Positions 39,291 through 48,779 are shown, counted from the stretch's first letter. The stretch: 64,000 bases of DNA from Paramacrobiotus metropolitanus (GCF_019649055.1 NW_026570246.1:806001-870000); one strand, 5' to 3'. Notes: generated from the letters alone by a model not told the origin. Program-made: numbers and translations.

Positions 39291-39570
39291 TTCCAGTTAG
39301 CTGCTGGACCAATCACATCACAGGAAACACTTTGAATCTACCATTGCATTTTGCTTCTCCAAAAGGTCTGAGTTCTGCAGAACAAACTTTTCAAAGTTGG
39401 CTTTGGGAACTAAGTTGGGAAAACTATTATCTTCGTTTTCGTACTAGAGTCATCTCTATCAACCAAGTCAGCACGAGCTGGCTTATCGATTTGTAAGTTG
39501 CTTTTGAGTGCAGTGTACTAGGTGAACGATCGTACTGGTACCAACACAGGGCGAGCGAAGCGACGGTTGT
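39291..39570. other. Polinton subterminal region, no gene seen
   Basis: Between the left terminal repeat and the end of the TBP-like gene. Just inside the repeat, GATTGG and its complement CCAATC frame a short imperfect palindrome (39281-39315). Otherwise nothing recognised. Confidence 0.5.
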
Positions 39571-40762
39571 TCACAGCTTTGATTTTAATTCCGTTAACGC
39601 TGCATTCAAGCACTCCACAGACTTTGCGCCCAGAAAATTACATTTCCCGAATGAAAAGAACAGCAGTGCATGCGGATAAGCGAATAGGCAAACCAGTAAA
39701 TAATTCAGGAGTATAGGATAACTGCAGGCGATTACTAATACTTTCCAGATTTAACTTCTGACCAAAGTTAAAGGAACCAATTACATTAACAATACGATAA
39801 TTTGTAACCATACAGCGATAACCATACTGACGTAATACACTAGTAAAATAATGCAAGAGAGCGCAGGACTCCCGTCTAGATGTGCCGCCGTTGACTGTAA
39901 TCCGGCCATTAGCATATAGTTGACAGTGACCTTTAATGGGATGCAGTGTCCGGAGGAGTAAACCGGAAAATCTATGCGGTAGGTACTGGGCCATCGACAG
40001 TGTCTTCTCCAACTGAGCGAGGTCCAAGATGCAGTTTAGCTCCGCAGTCGCCACAACATTGGTCACCTTGACAGTCTGTTAATACGAGTACCATTGCTAC
40101 TACGTATATGCAAAATCAACTGGTACAAATGACTAACGATTCGTAAGGATTCTTACGGTACAAATACTCTTACCGATCCAGTGGACGGTTCCGCATTCGC
40201 ATTCATCTTGGGTCAGCTCTTTCTTGGTATCCGGTCGCTCTCTCATGCAGGTCGTGCAGGTCTTCTGGTTCAGGTACCCCTCCAACCATCTGGCGTACGC
40301 AACAGGCTTATTCCACTTGTCTGGACGTTCACTGGACAGCTGGCAAAACGATGGACACTTCAAATCGTCCAGGTTGAGAACGGTCGCTGGCTTCAGAATG
40401 CTGGCTAGGACGGCACACTTGTCTGCACCCTTTGCATAAAACTGCACATCGTACTGACGCTCGCCCTTACAATGAGGAAGGCCACAATCGTGTTCGTCAC
40501 CGAAATCGTCAAACATAACAGAGTACCAGGTATCGATCGTATTACGCAGGCTGCGGATATTTTCTGACAATTGCATGCCAAATATAACACCCTTGTTCAC
40601 ATTACGTAATCCATATTCTTCAACAATGTATTTCTTAGATGGATGGAAAACTGTCGCGAACATACTCTTGCCTTTCTCAGGACAAATAATAGCAAAATGC
40701 TTAAACACTTTAACATTTTGAATCTCAACATATTTAGCATCAACAACACAGGGAACAGCCAT
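39571..40762 (-). CDS. TBP-like protein with N-terminal Cys-rich domain (one frameshift)
   Basis: Exon 1 (40157-40762, ATG at 40762) encodes about 200 residues with Cys pairs (CGLPHC, CPSFC, and CTTCMRERP...CECG, zinc-ribbon-like). An 81-nt intron (40076-40156, phase 0) leads to a C-terminal domain resembling the TATA-binding saddle. First repeat: VATAELNCILDL, PHRFSGLLLRT, YANGRITVNGG, VLRQYGY. Second repeat: YRIVNVIGSFNFGQKLNLES, SYTPELFTGLPIRL. The Phe residues of RFSG and PELF occupy the DNA-contact positions of TBP. The last about 30 residues (GKCNFLGAK block to the stop at 39571) are in the +1 frame after about 39,655, so the assembled frame is broken or shifted at the end. It shares a motif-rich upstream region with the PC4-like gene. 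TBP itself binds promoter DNA to start transcription; here that role is inferred. Confidence 0.75.
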
Positions 40763-40858
40763 TTTGACAGCACTCTAATAAGACAAGTGAACATCAAATC
40801 CAAATGTGACAACTGATTTTGCTGTAGCTCGTATTTGAAGTGTATTGGCAGTGCTCTT

Positions 40859-40983
40859 GTGGCTAACCTACACAATGGTGTAGCTAGCCGACGCAGTGGC
40901 TAACATACGCAATGGTGTAGCTAACCGACGCAGTGGCTAACGTACACACTGCAGTGGCTAACTTACACAGTGCTAGCCTAACG
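40859..40983. promoter_or_regulatory. GTGGCTAAC repeat cluster, divergent TBP-like / PC4-like genes
   Basis: Seven degenerate copies of GTGGCTAACnKACRCA (for example GTGGCTAACCTACACA, GTAGCTAACCGACGCA, GTGGCTAACGTACACA) in tandem at 16-21 bp spacing between two divergent genes. Promoter role is inferred from position and recurrence elsewhere in the element. Confidence 0.7.
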
Positions 40984-41128
40984 ATTTGGTGGATGAGCTT
41001 TAACCACTTATCAGTATAAAATCAGTCTACAGCCAGAGCCCTGAAAAACAGTTTTCAGTTTTGTTTTCCTTTTTGATCTAACTTTGAAAATCGCTGGTGA
41101 CCTTTTGTTTTAACAACATTTTTCAATA

Positions 41129-42290
41129 ATGGAATTTCTTGCTGATATCCCGTCGACCTCGACCCCGGCCCGAAAGAATCCTAAGCGCAAGATCACCATG
41201 AAGATCTCCAAAGACCGGACGCAGCTGGAACCTATCAAGCGCCAAAAGAAATCCGACATCGCCAGCAGCAGCAGCAACAGCGCATCCGTTCTTACCGGCA
41301 AGCATGCCCGCTACGCCTTTACTGAACAGGGACTGCCCGTCTACAAAATCGGGTTCGACAAGTTTGCCCTGGTTCGCTGGTTGGAGGAGGGACGAAGGTG
41401 GTCCTAGCCGAATTCAAAGAGCAGCCGGATGGCACCTTTAAACCTGTGGATGCCAACAAGTACATCGCCATGACCATCAACAACTTTTTGCGCCTCTGTG
41501 GATTAATGCTGACTGGTAAAGCCGACTTGGTCTCGTCGTGCCCGCCGTTGTTCGATAATGGAAAGCTGTCTCCTCACTACTGCCTGGACGACAACCTGTA
41601 CTTCCAGTGGAGCCGCTACAACAACATGGACCTGGCCACTGTACGCCGTTTCAACCTGTCGCCTAACAAAGATTTGTACCCAACCAAGGTCGGTATTTCT
41701 TTCGGTCGGAAGGCCTACGAAGGACTCAAGGAACTGGTGGTGGACTTTACGCTGCTGAAGGAGATCCGGGACACCAACGAAGCTCACGATGTCGCCGCGG
41801 ATCCCAAGCCTGGTCTCGCTTCCGTTTCGTTGAAACAGGTTAGTTGAATACGTACAATTATTTTAATTTTACTTGTTACAATTTACACTGTCATTTTTAA
41901 TTGTCGGTTTTTAACAATGTGTAATTTTTGCGATGCGTGTATTTTACAACATATAATTTTTGAGCTGTCAGTTTTTGCACTTTGTTATTTTTAAACCGTC
42001 AGGTTTTCACACTGGTCCGATTTAATTATTAGGAATTGGCTGAAATTATGTTCCGCAATATTCGTGAGCACCGTGAAAATGCGACTGGTCGTACGCCGAT
42101 GCGCGGAATCGCTACAGATGAAGAATGGAACACTGCCGAAAAGGACGTTCTGGAAAAGAAGCAGATTCATGGTGTGTTGTTGTTGCTTAATCAGCTTGAT
42201 GTGGGTCAGTGTATTGATTTAGATGTTGATGGCTACTTGGCACAGTTCCGTAAGGAAGTGCGTGCCCAGTTGGATAAAATGATGATGTAA
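41129..42290 (+). CDS. Protein with two PC4-like domains (one frameshift)
   Basis: PC4/SUB1 is a general transcription coactivator that binds single-stranded DNA. The ATG at 41129 opens a Lys/Ser-rich, disordered leader (KNPKRKITMKISKDRT, SSSSNSAS) like that of PC4. A first PC4-like unit follows: IGFDKFALVRWLEEG, then VVLAEFKEQPDGTFKP and an amphipathic helix. A second: NMDLATVRRFNLSPNKDLYP, TKVGISFGRKAYEGLKELV, matching the strand-strand-helix pattern with the Gly/Lys-Pro turn. A 194-nt intron (41839-42032, phase 0) joins the C-terminal exon 42033-42290 (FRNIREHRENATGR...), which is helical and unrecognised. Frame changes by -1 near 41,390-41,400 inside the first unit, where one frame ends in TAG. 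The PC4 call rests on pattern similarity by eye and needs a profile search. Confidence 0.55.
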
Positions 42291-42328
42291 CGCGTAACGC
42301 TGCATGCCGTAATTACTGGTTATTTATT

Positions 42329-42843
42329 TCATATTAATGCACGAACAATCTGTTTTTCTAGAAATTTGCTATTGCATATTTCTGTATTAAGCTGGAAATA
42401 ATGATTAACAGTTCGGCAAACCATCTTGTCATTGCTCGCCTTATTATCAGTAAACATTTTAACAATTGAGCCAAATGGCTGACCACTGCACCTCTGTAAA
42501 ATAAAAACATACAGTACTGTCCACACACAGTAGAAAATTCAGACTGCAACACTTCGCCTTGGGTCACTAGTCTAACACTACCAGAAAATCTTTGCCTGAG
42601 TGCGTTGCTGTAGTACGCCGGTAATTTCCCATTCGAGTCGAAAAATTCAATGACACTGGCTTGGTCCTGGTATATGGCTACCCAATGCTCTCCCGGCTGC
42701 TTTGCTGGGTCCGTATTGACGATACATGATGCAGGATAAGGCTGTAGATCCATTGGTACTTCATCGGCAGCAAACACACCACGGAATGTCGAGCTAGTAA
42801 TAGGGTTAGCCCGCATGGCCGCCGATAATTGTTCCGAGTTCAT
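42329..42843 (-). CDS. Adenovirus-type cysteine protease (Polinton PRO), frameshifted near the C-terminus
   Basis: Maturation protease (peptidase family C5 type) that would process virion proteins. Start ATG at 42843 overlaps the capsid stop as ATGA. The catalytic His lies in GEHWVAIY, the acidic residue region in VIEFFDSNG, and the catalytic Cys in STVCGQYCMFLF. After CMFLF the family-like continuation (RCSG..FGSIVKMF) is in the -1 frame, ending at 42329, while the original frame runs into an unrelated tail ending at 42358. The slip point is in a T-rich run (about 42,488-42,500). The active-site residues are all upstream of the break. Confidence 0.85.
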
Positions 42844-44183
42844 GTTGAGAAGTCAGCAATCAATTGACGATGCTGGTTAAACTCAATAATACTATCAAAC
42901 ACCATCATGCACACCATCATCAGCGATTTAGCATGTGACTTTGCAAAGGTCACCGACACACTTAAATTTCCCTGTTTGATTAAAGTCAACGGTCCACGCC
43001 CCGTATGACCAGGTGTCAAATCAAAACCGAAAATAGCGTATCCTTCGTTATAGCCATTACGATTGACCGACCAGCATCCGGTGGGATGGTTTTTTGCGCC
43101 CAGTGCATCCAGCAACCCATCGTAACATTCCAATGACTGATTTTTCGCAAAATCAGCATTGTATGGTTTGGTCGGATAACTTTGTCCATCCACTTCCACA
43201 CTTATCTGCCGTACGTCGAAATGGTGAAAATTAAATGGATTTTTCTGGTAATTGCCGTGAAAATCTTCGCTGTCCAGGAAACCAATGAATACCACCTTAG
43301 GAATTTGACCAATCTGCAGATTGGTCACTACAGTACTTTGGGTGTTCTTCGGAATGTCGGCCACCCGCATGACAATCCGTTCAATGTGGTACTTAACCGT
43401 GCGATTCAGTAACTGGCCGGCTACAGCGGTCATAAAGTCCGGAGCCGGAATATAACGGCGTACTGATAACCGAGCATTCCGAATGAATGGTTTGTATGTT
43501 TTGGTATCTTTATCGGCATCCCAAACACGTAGGCAAAATTCTGGCCGGTTCATAACTAATCGTATTTGGACAGGAATGCCCGTACAGAGCGGTTTGCTTT
43601 GGTCAAATAAATCGGCAAATATTTTTCCGGATAATTGTACATATTCTCCCTTCCCAAAAAGGTCATGCCGCCATACTTCACCAGTGTTATCGGTCTGATT
43701 GTTCATTTTTCCCGGCAAATCCAGCGCATAGCCCGCTGAGCTTAATTGCGAAAATTGCGCTTCCGGAGAATGAAATAACAATGATTCAAAATAAGCGCGA
43801 TACGGATAAAATGTTGCCGCGTCCGAGATGAGGCGATTAGCCACCGTTACATGAACCGATTGGAATATTGAATGCAGAAAATTGTTCACCGGGGCCACCC
43901 CCTCAGCGGCAGTGATTATTTCAAAATTATTCTGGTTATTTTTCTTGACCTTTATTGCCACTTCCAACTCCAGTACCATGTCACCTAAACTCAACAGTCC
44001 GGCCGTACTAGGAGGAATGTAGAAGTTAATATCGCCAGCCGTCCCATCCTCGGTAAATATCGTTGTAGGATTAAGTTTCTCGTGTTCAGTGCGCCATCGG
44101 TCGGTCAATGTTGCAGGCAAAGCAAAGAGCTGATTTTCCAACTGCATTGCTGGCTCCGAATTGGGCATCATCATCATAGCCAT
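42840..44183 (-). CDS. Major capsid protein (double jelly-roll, Polinton hexon)
   Basis: 447 residues, intact. The block APVNNFLHSIFQSVHVTVAN followed by ATFYPYRAYFESLLFHS is the conserved signature of Polinton/adintovirus double jelly-roll capsid proteins, and the length fits the shorter adintovirus-type hexons. It would build the icosahedral shell with the penton. It lies between the small basic protein (ending 44186) and the protease (starting 42843) with essentially no spacing. Confidence 0.88.
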   Translation of the reverse strand: MAMMMMPNSEPAMQLENQLFALPATLTDRWRTEHEKLNPTTIFTEDGTAGDINFYIPPSTAGLLSLGDMVLELEVAIKVKKNNQNNFEIITAAEGVAPVNNFLHSIFQSVHVTVANRLISDAATFYPYRAYFESLLFHSPEAQFSQLSSAGYALDLPGKMNNQTDNTGEVWRHDLFGKGEYVQLSGKIFADLFDQSKPLCTGIPVQIRLVMNRPEFCLRVWDADKDTKTYKPFIRNARLSVRRYIPAPDFMTAVAGQLLNRTVKYHIERIVMRVADIPKNTQSTVVTNLQIGQIPKVVFIGFLDSEDFHGNYQKNPFNFHHFDVRQISVEVDGQSYPTKPYNADFAKNQSLECYDGLLDALGAKNHPTGCWSVNRNGYNEGYAIFGFDLTPGHTGRGPLTLIKQGNLSVSVTFAKSHAKSLMMVCMMVFDSIIEFNQHRQLIADFST

Positions 44184-44185
44184 GA

Positions 44186-44584
44186 TTACAGAAAATCAGG
44201 AATATTTGTCGGGGGAATTCTACGGGCACGCTTTGAAGTTTTACGGGCTTTACGAGTACGCTTTCTCCGCACACCTTCGCCTTGCTGCATCCGTCTACTA
44301 ATAGCTTCGCTGGCTTGTGCAGCAACGTCTTTAATAGCTCCGGTGGCTGCTTCTTGCAAGTGCGGTGTTGCTGCTTCGAGTGCTGCCTTAGCATGCGGTG
44401 CCGCTCTTCGTATAATAGGTTTAGCAAATGAAGAAATCTTAGCAATAATATTCTTTAATACTTGCGCAAAACCAGAACCATTCTGCAAAGTACCACGATA
44501 GCGCAGAAGAGGGCTACCACCAGTCTGCGCCACGAAAACGTCTTCATACCGCCGTGGGTCAGGAACATACGGTACTAAAGGCAT
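44186..44584 (-). CDS. Small basic virion protein (pVI/core-like)
   Basis: 132 residues. N-terminal half contains GGSPLLRYRGTLQNGSGF and an amphipathic Ala/Ile-rich helix; the C-terminus is strongly basic (RRKRTRKARKTSKRARR). Position between penton and capsid genes and the Gly-Ser-Gly-Phe plus helix layout resemble the adenovirus pVI/pX-type minor proteins of Polintons. Exact homology not established. Confidence 0.6.
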   Translation of the reverse strand: MPLVPYVPDPRRYEDVFVAQTGGSPLLRYRGTLQNGSGFAQVLKNIIAKISSFAKPIIRRAAPHAKAALEAATPHLQEAATGAIKDVAAQASEAISRRMQQGEGVRRKRTRKARKTSKRARRIPPTNIPDFL

Positions 44585-44585
44585 T

Positions 44586-45581
44586 TTAAAACAGCTTCTG
44601 CGGTCGGAAATGCAATTTCACCAACGATTTGCCGTTCTCGAACTTGGCGTTTTCTCCCAGGTCATCAGCCAATGTCAAGTGCACTGTCTCAAAATGCTGA
44701 GCAATAACAGGGACATAATGGGCCTTGTCGAACCTTGCTTCCACGAGAGGATCCGTACCGCCTCTAATAGGTACATTACGCAAAAACTGCGCTGCAGTAT
44801 CGCCAATTAAACTGTAGTCAGCCACATCACAATAAACAAATAAATTCTGATTTTGCAAATGGGCATTAGCCGCTTGATCAGCAATAAATTCCCGAGTTTC
44901 GGAATAATTTTCATCCTTGCATTTTTCTATAAACGTTTCGACAACGCCATCAACAGCCAAAAAATCTGCCTTTTGTGGGGTGAGATCCCAAAAGTCTGTT
45001 GTTAGGTGTGATTTTCGAAATCCCAGTATTTTCTGCAATGCCATGGATTCCGGGGGAAAATACACGGTTGTTCGTGGTGTTCCAACAGTAATTTTGACCC
45101 GTTGATTATTATGGCTATCGAGTTGCATTTGCACATACTTATTTTCTGGCAAAATGCTCAAGTTCTTGAGAAGGCTTCCGTTGACGCGGAAATAAGGGCT
45201 CTTCATGCTCATCACTGGTGCGTTCTTGTTGATCACCTCCAGTATTGCCGCCACATTTTTATAATTACCAGCGGGCACTACTATGTCCTCAGTATACGAA
45301 CTCCGCCCTAGTATTTCTACTAACCGATCCGTATTGGCCTCTTTCTCTTTATCCCAGACTCTAGTATACTCCAGGCCATATACAGTATCCAGAATAATAT
45401 GCTGGTCATGACTCAGAGTATATAAAGAATTATTGCACTGAAATTCCACCAAAGCCATTTCCCAGCGCCCTTTGAGTGATATGGGATGCTTAAGGCGTGT
45501 TGTCCAGTCCGATGCAGTATTTTCGGTGAAACTGTTGACATCGCTGGGTAGCGTTAAGTAGAATGGCGATCCTTCAAACAT
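44586..45581 (-). CDS. Penton / minor capsid protein (single jelly-roll)
   Basis: 331 residues, intact. The N-terminus FYLTLPSDVNSFTENTASDW and LKGRWEMALVEFQ is the typical Polinton penton start (Phe-Tyr-Leu-Thr-Leu-Pro-Ser, then 'net effect on Leu-x-Gly-x-Trp-Glu'). It would form the capsid vertices. Its start overlaps the integrase stop by 28 nt, and 1 nt separates its stop from the next gene. Confidence 0.85.
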   Translation of the reverse strand: MFEGSPFYLTLPSDVNSFTENTASDWTTRLKHPISLKGRWEMALVEFQCNNSLYTLSHDQHIILDTVYGLEYTRVWDKEKEANTDRLVEILGRSSYTEDIVVPAGNYKNVAAILEVINKNAPVMSMKSPYFRVNGSLLKNLSILPENKYVQMQLDSHNNQRVKITVGTPRTTVYFPPESMALQKILGFRKSHLTTDFWDLTPQKADFLAVDGVVETFIEKCKDENYSETREFIADQAANAHLQNQNLFVYCDVADYSLIGDTAAQFLRNVPIRGGTDPLVEARFDKAHYVPVIAQHFETVHLTLADDLGENAKFENGKSLVKLHFRPQKLF

Positions 45582-46608
45582 TTTTCACTGACCCACGAGT
45601 CGTGTTCCGGCCCGTATCCCAACCACCGTACTAGTGCTTTACCTTTTCGCCGTTTGATTACAAAATCAATAGTATGCTCTTTATTCTCTACATTCCGCAC
45701 GCGTGATAATTCTTTCTCGTAAAATTGCCCTTTAATAATTACACCGTGCTCATCTTTTAGCCGATATACAGGAATCTTGTGCCGTACGACTTTGGCAATG
45801 GTGAATATTTCTTCTTTGAAATTATAATTATATCCTTTGTCTAATTTTCCCTTGTTAACAGCTAGACGAACCGTATCGTCCACTTTAAACTTGGGTTCTT
45901 CAGCGACAGTGTCTTTGTACAGCTTGTTAAATACTTCCAATGAATTTTCTTCGGTGACATCAACAGGGCGCATGCCGTGAGCGCGGTGGACAGAACGGTT
46001 GTACGAATGCACCAGGTCATTGAGCTTATCGGTATAGCGTGTGGACACTCGGTGTCTGAATAGCCGGACCATGCGTGATTTTATAGTGCGTATTACTCTC
46101 TCCACCATGGCACATTTTATATCTTCATTCTCGGATGTAAAAAATTCCACTCTTTTGGATTTCAGAAATGACTGAACAATATCATTCACAAATTCGCGCC
46201 CTTTATCAGTCTGTACACGCATCGGTTCACCCAAGTCATCAAACACTTTTGCAAAGCATTTCTTGTTTCCGTAGCATTTTTGCTTTTCATTTGAACCACA
46301 CATAGATTTTTAGAAAAGCAGTCTATGGCAAACAACAGATATTTTATACCATCATTCTCTTTGTAATATTTAGAAAAATCAGCCAAGTCAATTTGATACT
46401 GCATTTGAAGGTCCGTGACCACAATTTGATTGCGTTTAAAACGTTTCGAACGGTCCTTTGTTACCGTGTACTCATCCAGTTCCTCCAACAGCTCCTGGGC
46501 CTTCCCACGGTTCAGTTTGTGTTGCTTTGTCGCTTGATAAAACCTTTCTACGCCGCCAAAGCTTCCGGGATTTTTTGCGTCCAGATATTTTTTCAGGAGT
46601 TGATTCAT
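45554..46608 (-). CDS. Retroviral-type integrase with C-terminal chromodomain (one frameshift)
   Basis: Inserts the element and makes the 6-bp duplications. First ATG at 46608 (MNQLLKKYLD). Catalytic triad residues are visible: Asp in YQIDLADF, Asp in VQTDKGREF, Glu in MVERVIRTIKSRM. The C-terminal domain ends with a chromodomain: DFVIKRRKGKALVRWLGYGP followed by DSWV. Between the first and second catalytic Asp the frame shifts by -1 near 46,260-46,275, so the protein is split as assembled. Chromodomains on integrases usually read histone methylation and steer insertion; that role is inferred. Confidence 0.9.
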
Positions 46609-46682
46609 TGCAACACGTTGAGACACAATTTATCCGGAAAACTCGGCAAAGGCGTAGAACTGATGGCAGAAAAGAGGACATG

Positions 46683-47135
46683 CTACGGTAAGGTTATCCA
46701 CTTGGCTCGTGGATTGCCTGCGCCTTTTTGCCCTCCTTTTGTTTTGCGGGCACGCAGTCGACCGGATGGTGGTGTATGAAAAATTTCCTGGTGGTCAACT
46801 TCTGCTGGTGTAGTGGGCGGACTCAACTGACGCCTGGGTACTTTGCGTTTGGGCTCTTTAGCCGGCTCGGGTGGTTTTGGCGCGACGTACTTGGGCACTT
46901 GGATGGGGTTTTCTTCGGGAATCGCACGTGGCTTCAGTGCAAGAAAGCGCTCTAACGTTGAAGATAGCTGGTTGGCCTTCTCGTACTCGCTTATATCATT
47001 ACGGTTAACGATCTTGGCAACTAAATTGTCTAGGGATATCACTTCTACCGCCTCCGGAGGTTGCTTGTTCAACTGAATTTTATTGGCCAGGCGGTCGTCC
47101 ATTATTCGCTTAGGTACAATTAAAAATTCATCCAT
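46683..47135 (-). CDS. Conserved-position Polinton protein, proline/basic-rich
   Basis: 150 residues, start MDEFLIVPKRIMDDRLANKI, then a Pro/Lys-rich C-terminal half with RLRARKTKGG. It sits between the small membrane-active-like protein and integrase, overlapping the former by 8 nt. A Phe-Leu-Ile-Val-Pro-Lys-Arg start is recurrent in Polinton virion accessory proteins as I remember them, but I cannot assign a function. Confidence 0.55.
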   Translation of the reverse strand: MDEFLIVPKRIMDDRLANKIQLNKQPPEAVEVISLDNLVAKIVNRNDISEYEKANQLSSTLERFLALKPRAIPEENPIQVPKYVAPKPPEPAKEPKRKVPRRQLSPPTTPAEVDHQEIFHTPPSGRLRARKTKGGQKGAGNPRAKWITLP

Positions 47136-47454
47136 TGCCGATTAAACTGCTTAGCACACCGGCAATGACGGGTAAAAGTGCTCCAATGAATCCGCCCTGC
47201 TGCAGGATCTTTCGCTTTTTCTTGATCGGGTATCGGCGTAGTGCCAAGAGCCTCAGGGACTTTCGGTGTCGTTTACAGGTATCCAGATGAGCCGGCGGCA
47301 AGGTAATGGTATTTTTAATAATATTGACTGCAATCTCCTCTATCCCTTTCAGCTGGTTCCGATTAACATACTCTAGTAAAACCTTCCGCTGTTTCGGCCT
47401 CAGACTCCGTAAAGTAATAATGTAGGGCGCTAAGGTCTTCACTCTTTCCGACAT
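47128..47454 (-). CDS. Small basic protein with hydrophobic C-terminus (Polinton virion protein)
   Basis: 108 residues: helical, Lys/Arg-rich body (LRPKQRKVLLEYVNRN, RHRKSLRLLALRRYPIKKKRK) and a C-terminal GGFIGALLPVIAGVLSSLIG segment that looks membrane-active. Proteins of this plan next to the ATPase are common in animal Polintons and have been compared with adenovirus core/lytic peptides. Overlaps the ATPase gene by 16 nt. Confidence 0.7.
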   Translation of the reverse strand: MSERVKTLAPYIITLRSLRPKQRKVLLEYVNRNQLKGIEEIAVNIIKNTITLPPAHLDTCKRHRKSLRLLALRRYPIKKKRKILQQGGFIGALLPVIAGVLSSLIGNG

Positions 47455-48128
47455 GGCTTTGGCAGGGTACTGTTGTTCTTACTTAAATAAATCCGCATAT
47501 ACTGATCCGGCATCACATGAGACCGCACCCTTAAATAGTCGGGGCAGTTACTTCTCAAGTCCAGAATGATTGGCTGGTACGCCTCCGAAGTGACCTTTCG
47601 GTAAGCGTCCACCAGGTGCGGTAGACCCATCTGACGAGCCAGTGTACTAATCTGATTTACGTCACGCACGTTCTTAAACAGTACTAGATACTGGCAATTT
47701 AGCATAATGTCTCTCATCGCTTTTCCCTGTTTATAGAGATTTTGAAGGATCAAAATCACGGATACATTTTTGTGATGTATGCCTTGCGTAAATAACTTTG
47801 TACATCGCATATCCTTGTTAATTACGTGTGACAAGTCGTCAATAATAAGCAGCGTGTGTTGATTAGTATTAAAAAAATCATCATTGGCTAGTACTTCTTC
47901 TATGCCCTTAACAAATTCCACTTCCGGCTCTGCCTCTAGTAGCAGATCAAATCCTTTCTGATATTCACCATAACAATACACAATGCGATCAGGCGGTCGG
48001 TCTATCATCTGCTCTCGGTTTTTAATTAAATTAAACACAAATTCACTTTTTCCCGACATAGTCGGTCCGCATACACAACAGCCAAAGCATGCCTTAAAAC
48101 GTGGATCACTATCAAGCACTGAATACAT
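47439..48128 (-). CDS. Genome-packaging ATPase (FtsK/HerA, A32-like)
   Basis: 229 residues, intact. Walker A is GPTMSGKSEF; Walker B is LLIIDDLSHV; a downstream Gln/Asn-containing segment ILILQNLY matches the sensor region. It would pump the element's DNA into the capsid. First gene of the compact minus-strand virion block. Confidence 0.92.
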   Translation of the reverse strand: MYSVLDSDPRFKACFGCCVCGPTMSGKSEFVFNLIKNREQMIDRPPDRIVYCYGEYQKGFDLLLEAEPEVEFVKGIEEVLANDDFFNTNQHTLLIIDDLSHVINKDMRCTKLFTQGIHHKNVSVILILQNLYKQGKAMRDIMLNCQYLVLFKNVRDVNQISTLARQMGLPHLVDAYRKVTSEAYQPIILDLRSNCPDYLRVRSHVMPDQYMRIYLSKNNSTLPKPCRKE

Positions 48129-48209
48129 GTTTGCGCATAAAAAAAAACAACAGTTAGACGTACAAAAGCGCTTTCAAACGCACACAATTGGTCGAAAACA
48201 CTTAAATGT

Positions 48210-48542
48210 CTACGTCCACCAATCCAAAGGCTGGGCTCCTCCCCATGCCAGGTCGTACACACGGTCCACCCACGCCCGCCCGCGCATGGCCCTCACGTAT
48301 CCGCAGAATGGATTGAGGTACACGTGCTTTTTCCACGCATCCATCCCATCCTCCCAGTCGTCCGACAGAGTGCGCTTGCAGTGGAAACACGTTGCAAAGC
48401 ATGTGGCCGAATATATGAACCCTGCCTCTGCCAACGAGCGCGACGCGTTAAGCCTGCAAGGATGACACCAGTCACTATACGTTGCCAATCGCGCTTCGTA
48501 CGTGGCGTACTCGGAACAGCCAAAACTTTCCATGAAACTCAT
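48210..48542 (-). CDS. Single BIR-domain (inhibitor-of-apoptosis-like) protein
   Basis: 110 residues. RLATYSDW, LAEAGFIYSA, then CFHCKRTLSDDW, a His in WKKHVYLNPFC and the final Cys give the zinc set C-x2-C-x17-H-x6-C and the Gly-Phe of a BIR domain. No RING is present, so it is survivin/BIR-only in layout. BIR proteins bind caspases or chromosomal passenger partners; which applies is unknown. It faces the GTGGCTAAC repeat cluster at 48,618-48,698 and is intact. Confidence 0.8.
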   Translation of the reverse strand: MSFMESFGCSEYATYEARLATYSDWCHPCRLNASRSLAEAGFIYSATCFATCFHCKRTLSDDWEDGMDAWKKHVYLNPFCGYVRAMRGRAWVDRVYDLAWGGAQPLDWWT

Positions 48543-48617
48543 TTTCGTTTATTATTTAAAAAGGAAAAGAAATCAAGGAAAATTACGGCTTTTATTTCGT
48601 TTGTTTCCGGTGGTATA

Positions 48618-48698
48618 GTGGTTAAGCCACACGGTGGCTAACCGACGCGGTAGCTAACCGACACAGTGGCTGAGCGACACGGTGGCTAACCTACGCAG
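48618..48698. promoter_or_regulatory. GTGGCTAACCGAC repeat cluster between divergent genes
   Basis: Five tandem 16-bp units: GTGGTTAAGCCACACG, GTGGCTAACCGACGCG, GTAGCTAACCGACACA, GTGGCTGAGCGACACG, GTGGCTAACCTACGCA. It lies between the BIR gene (-) and the small membrane protein gene (+). Confidence 0.75.
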
Positions 48699-48779
48699 AG
48701 TCTTACCAACACAGCAGATGAGTATTTCAAGTTCAGTTTGTAATTATTTAAGTGAACAGTGAACGCCTAAGAGAGCAAA

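Noticed and set aside
48601-48640. tRNA-like start (GTTTCCGGTGGTATAGTGGTTA) with an A-box match
   Set aside because: No B box, no cloverleaf and no acceptor-stem complement follow; the sequence turns into the 16-bp promoter-like repeats.
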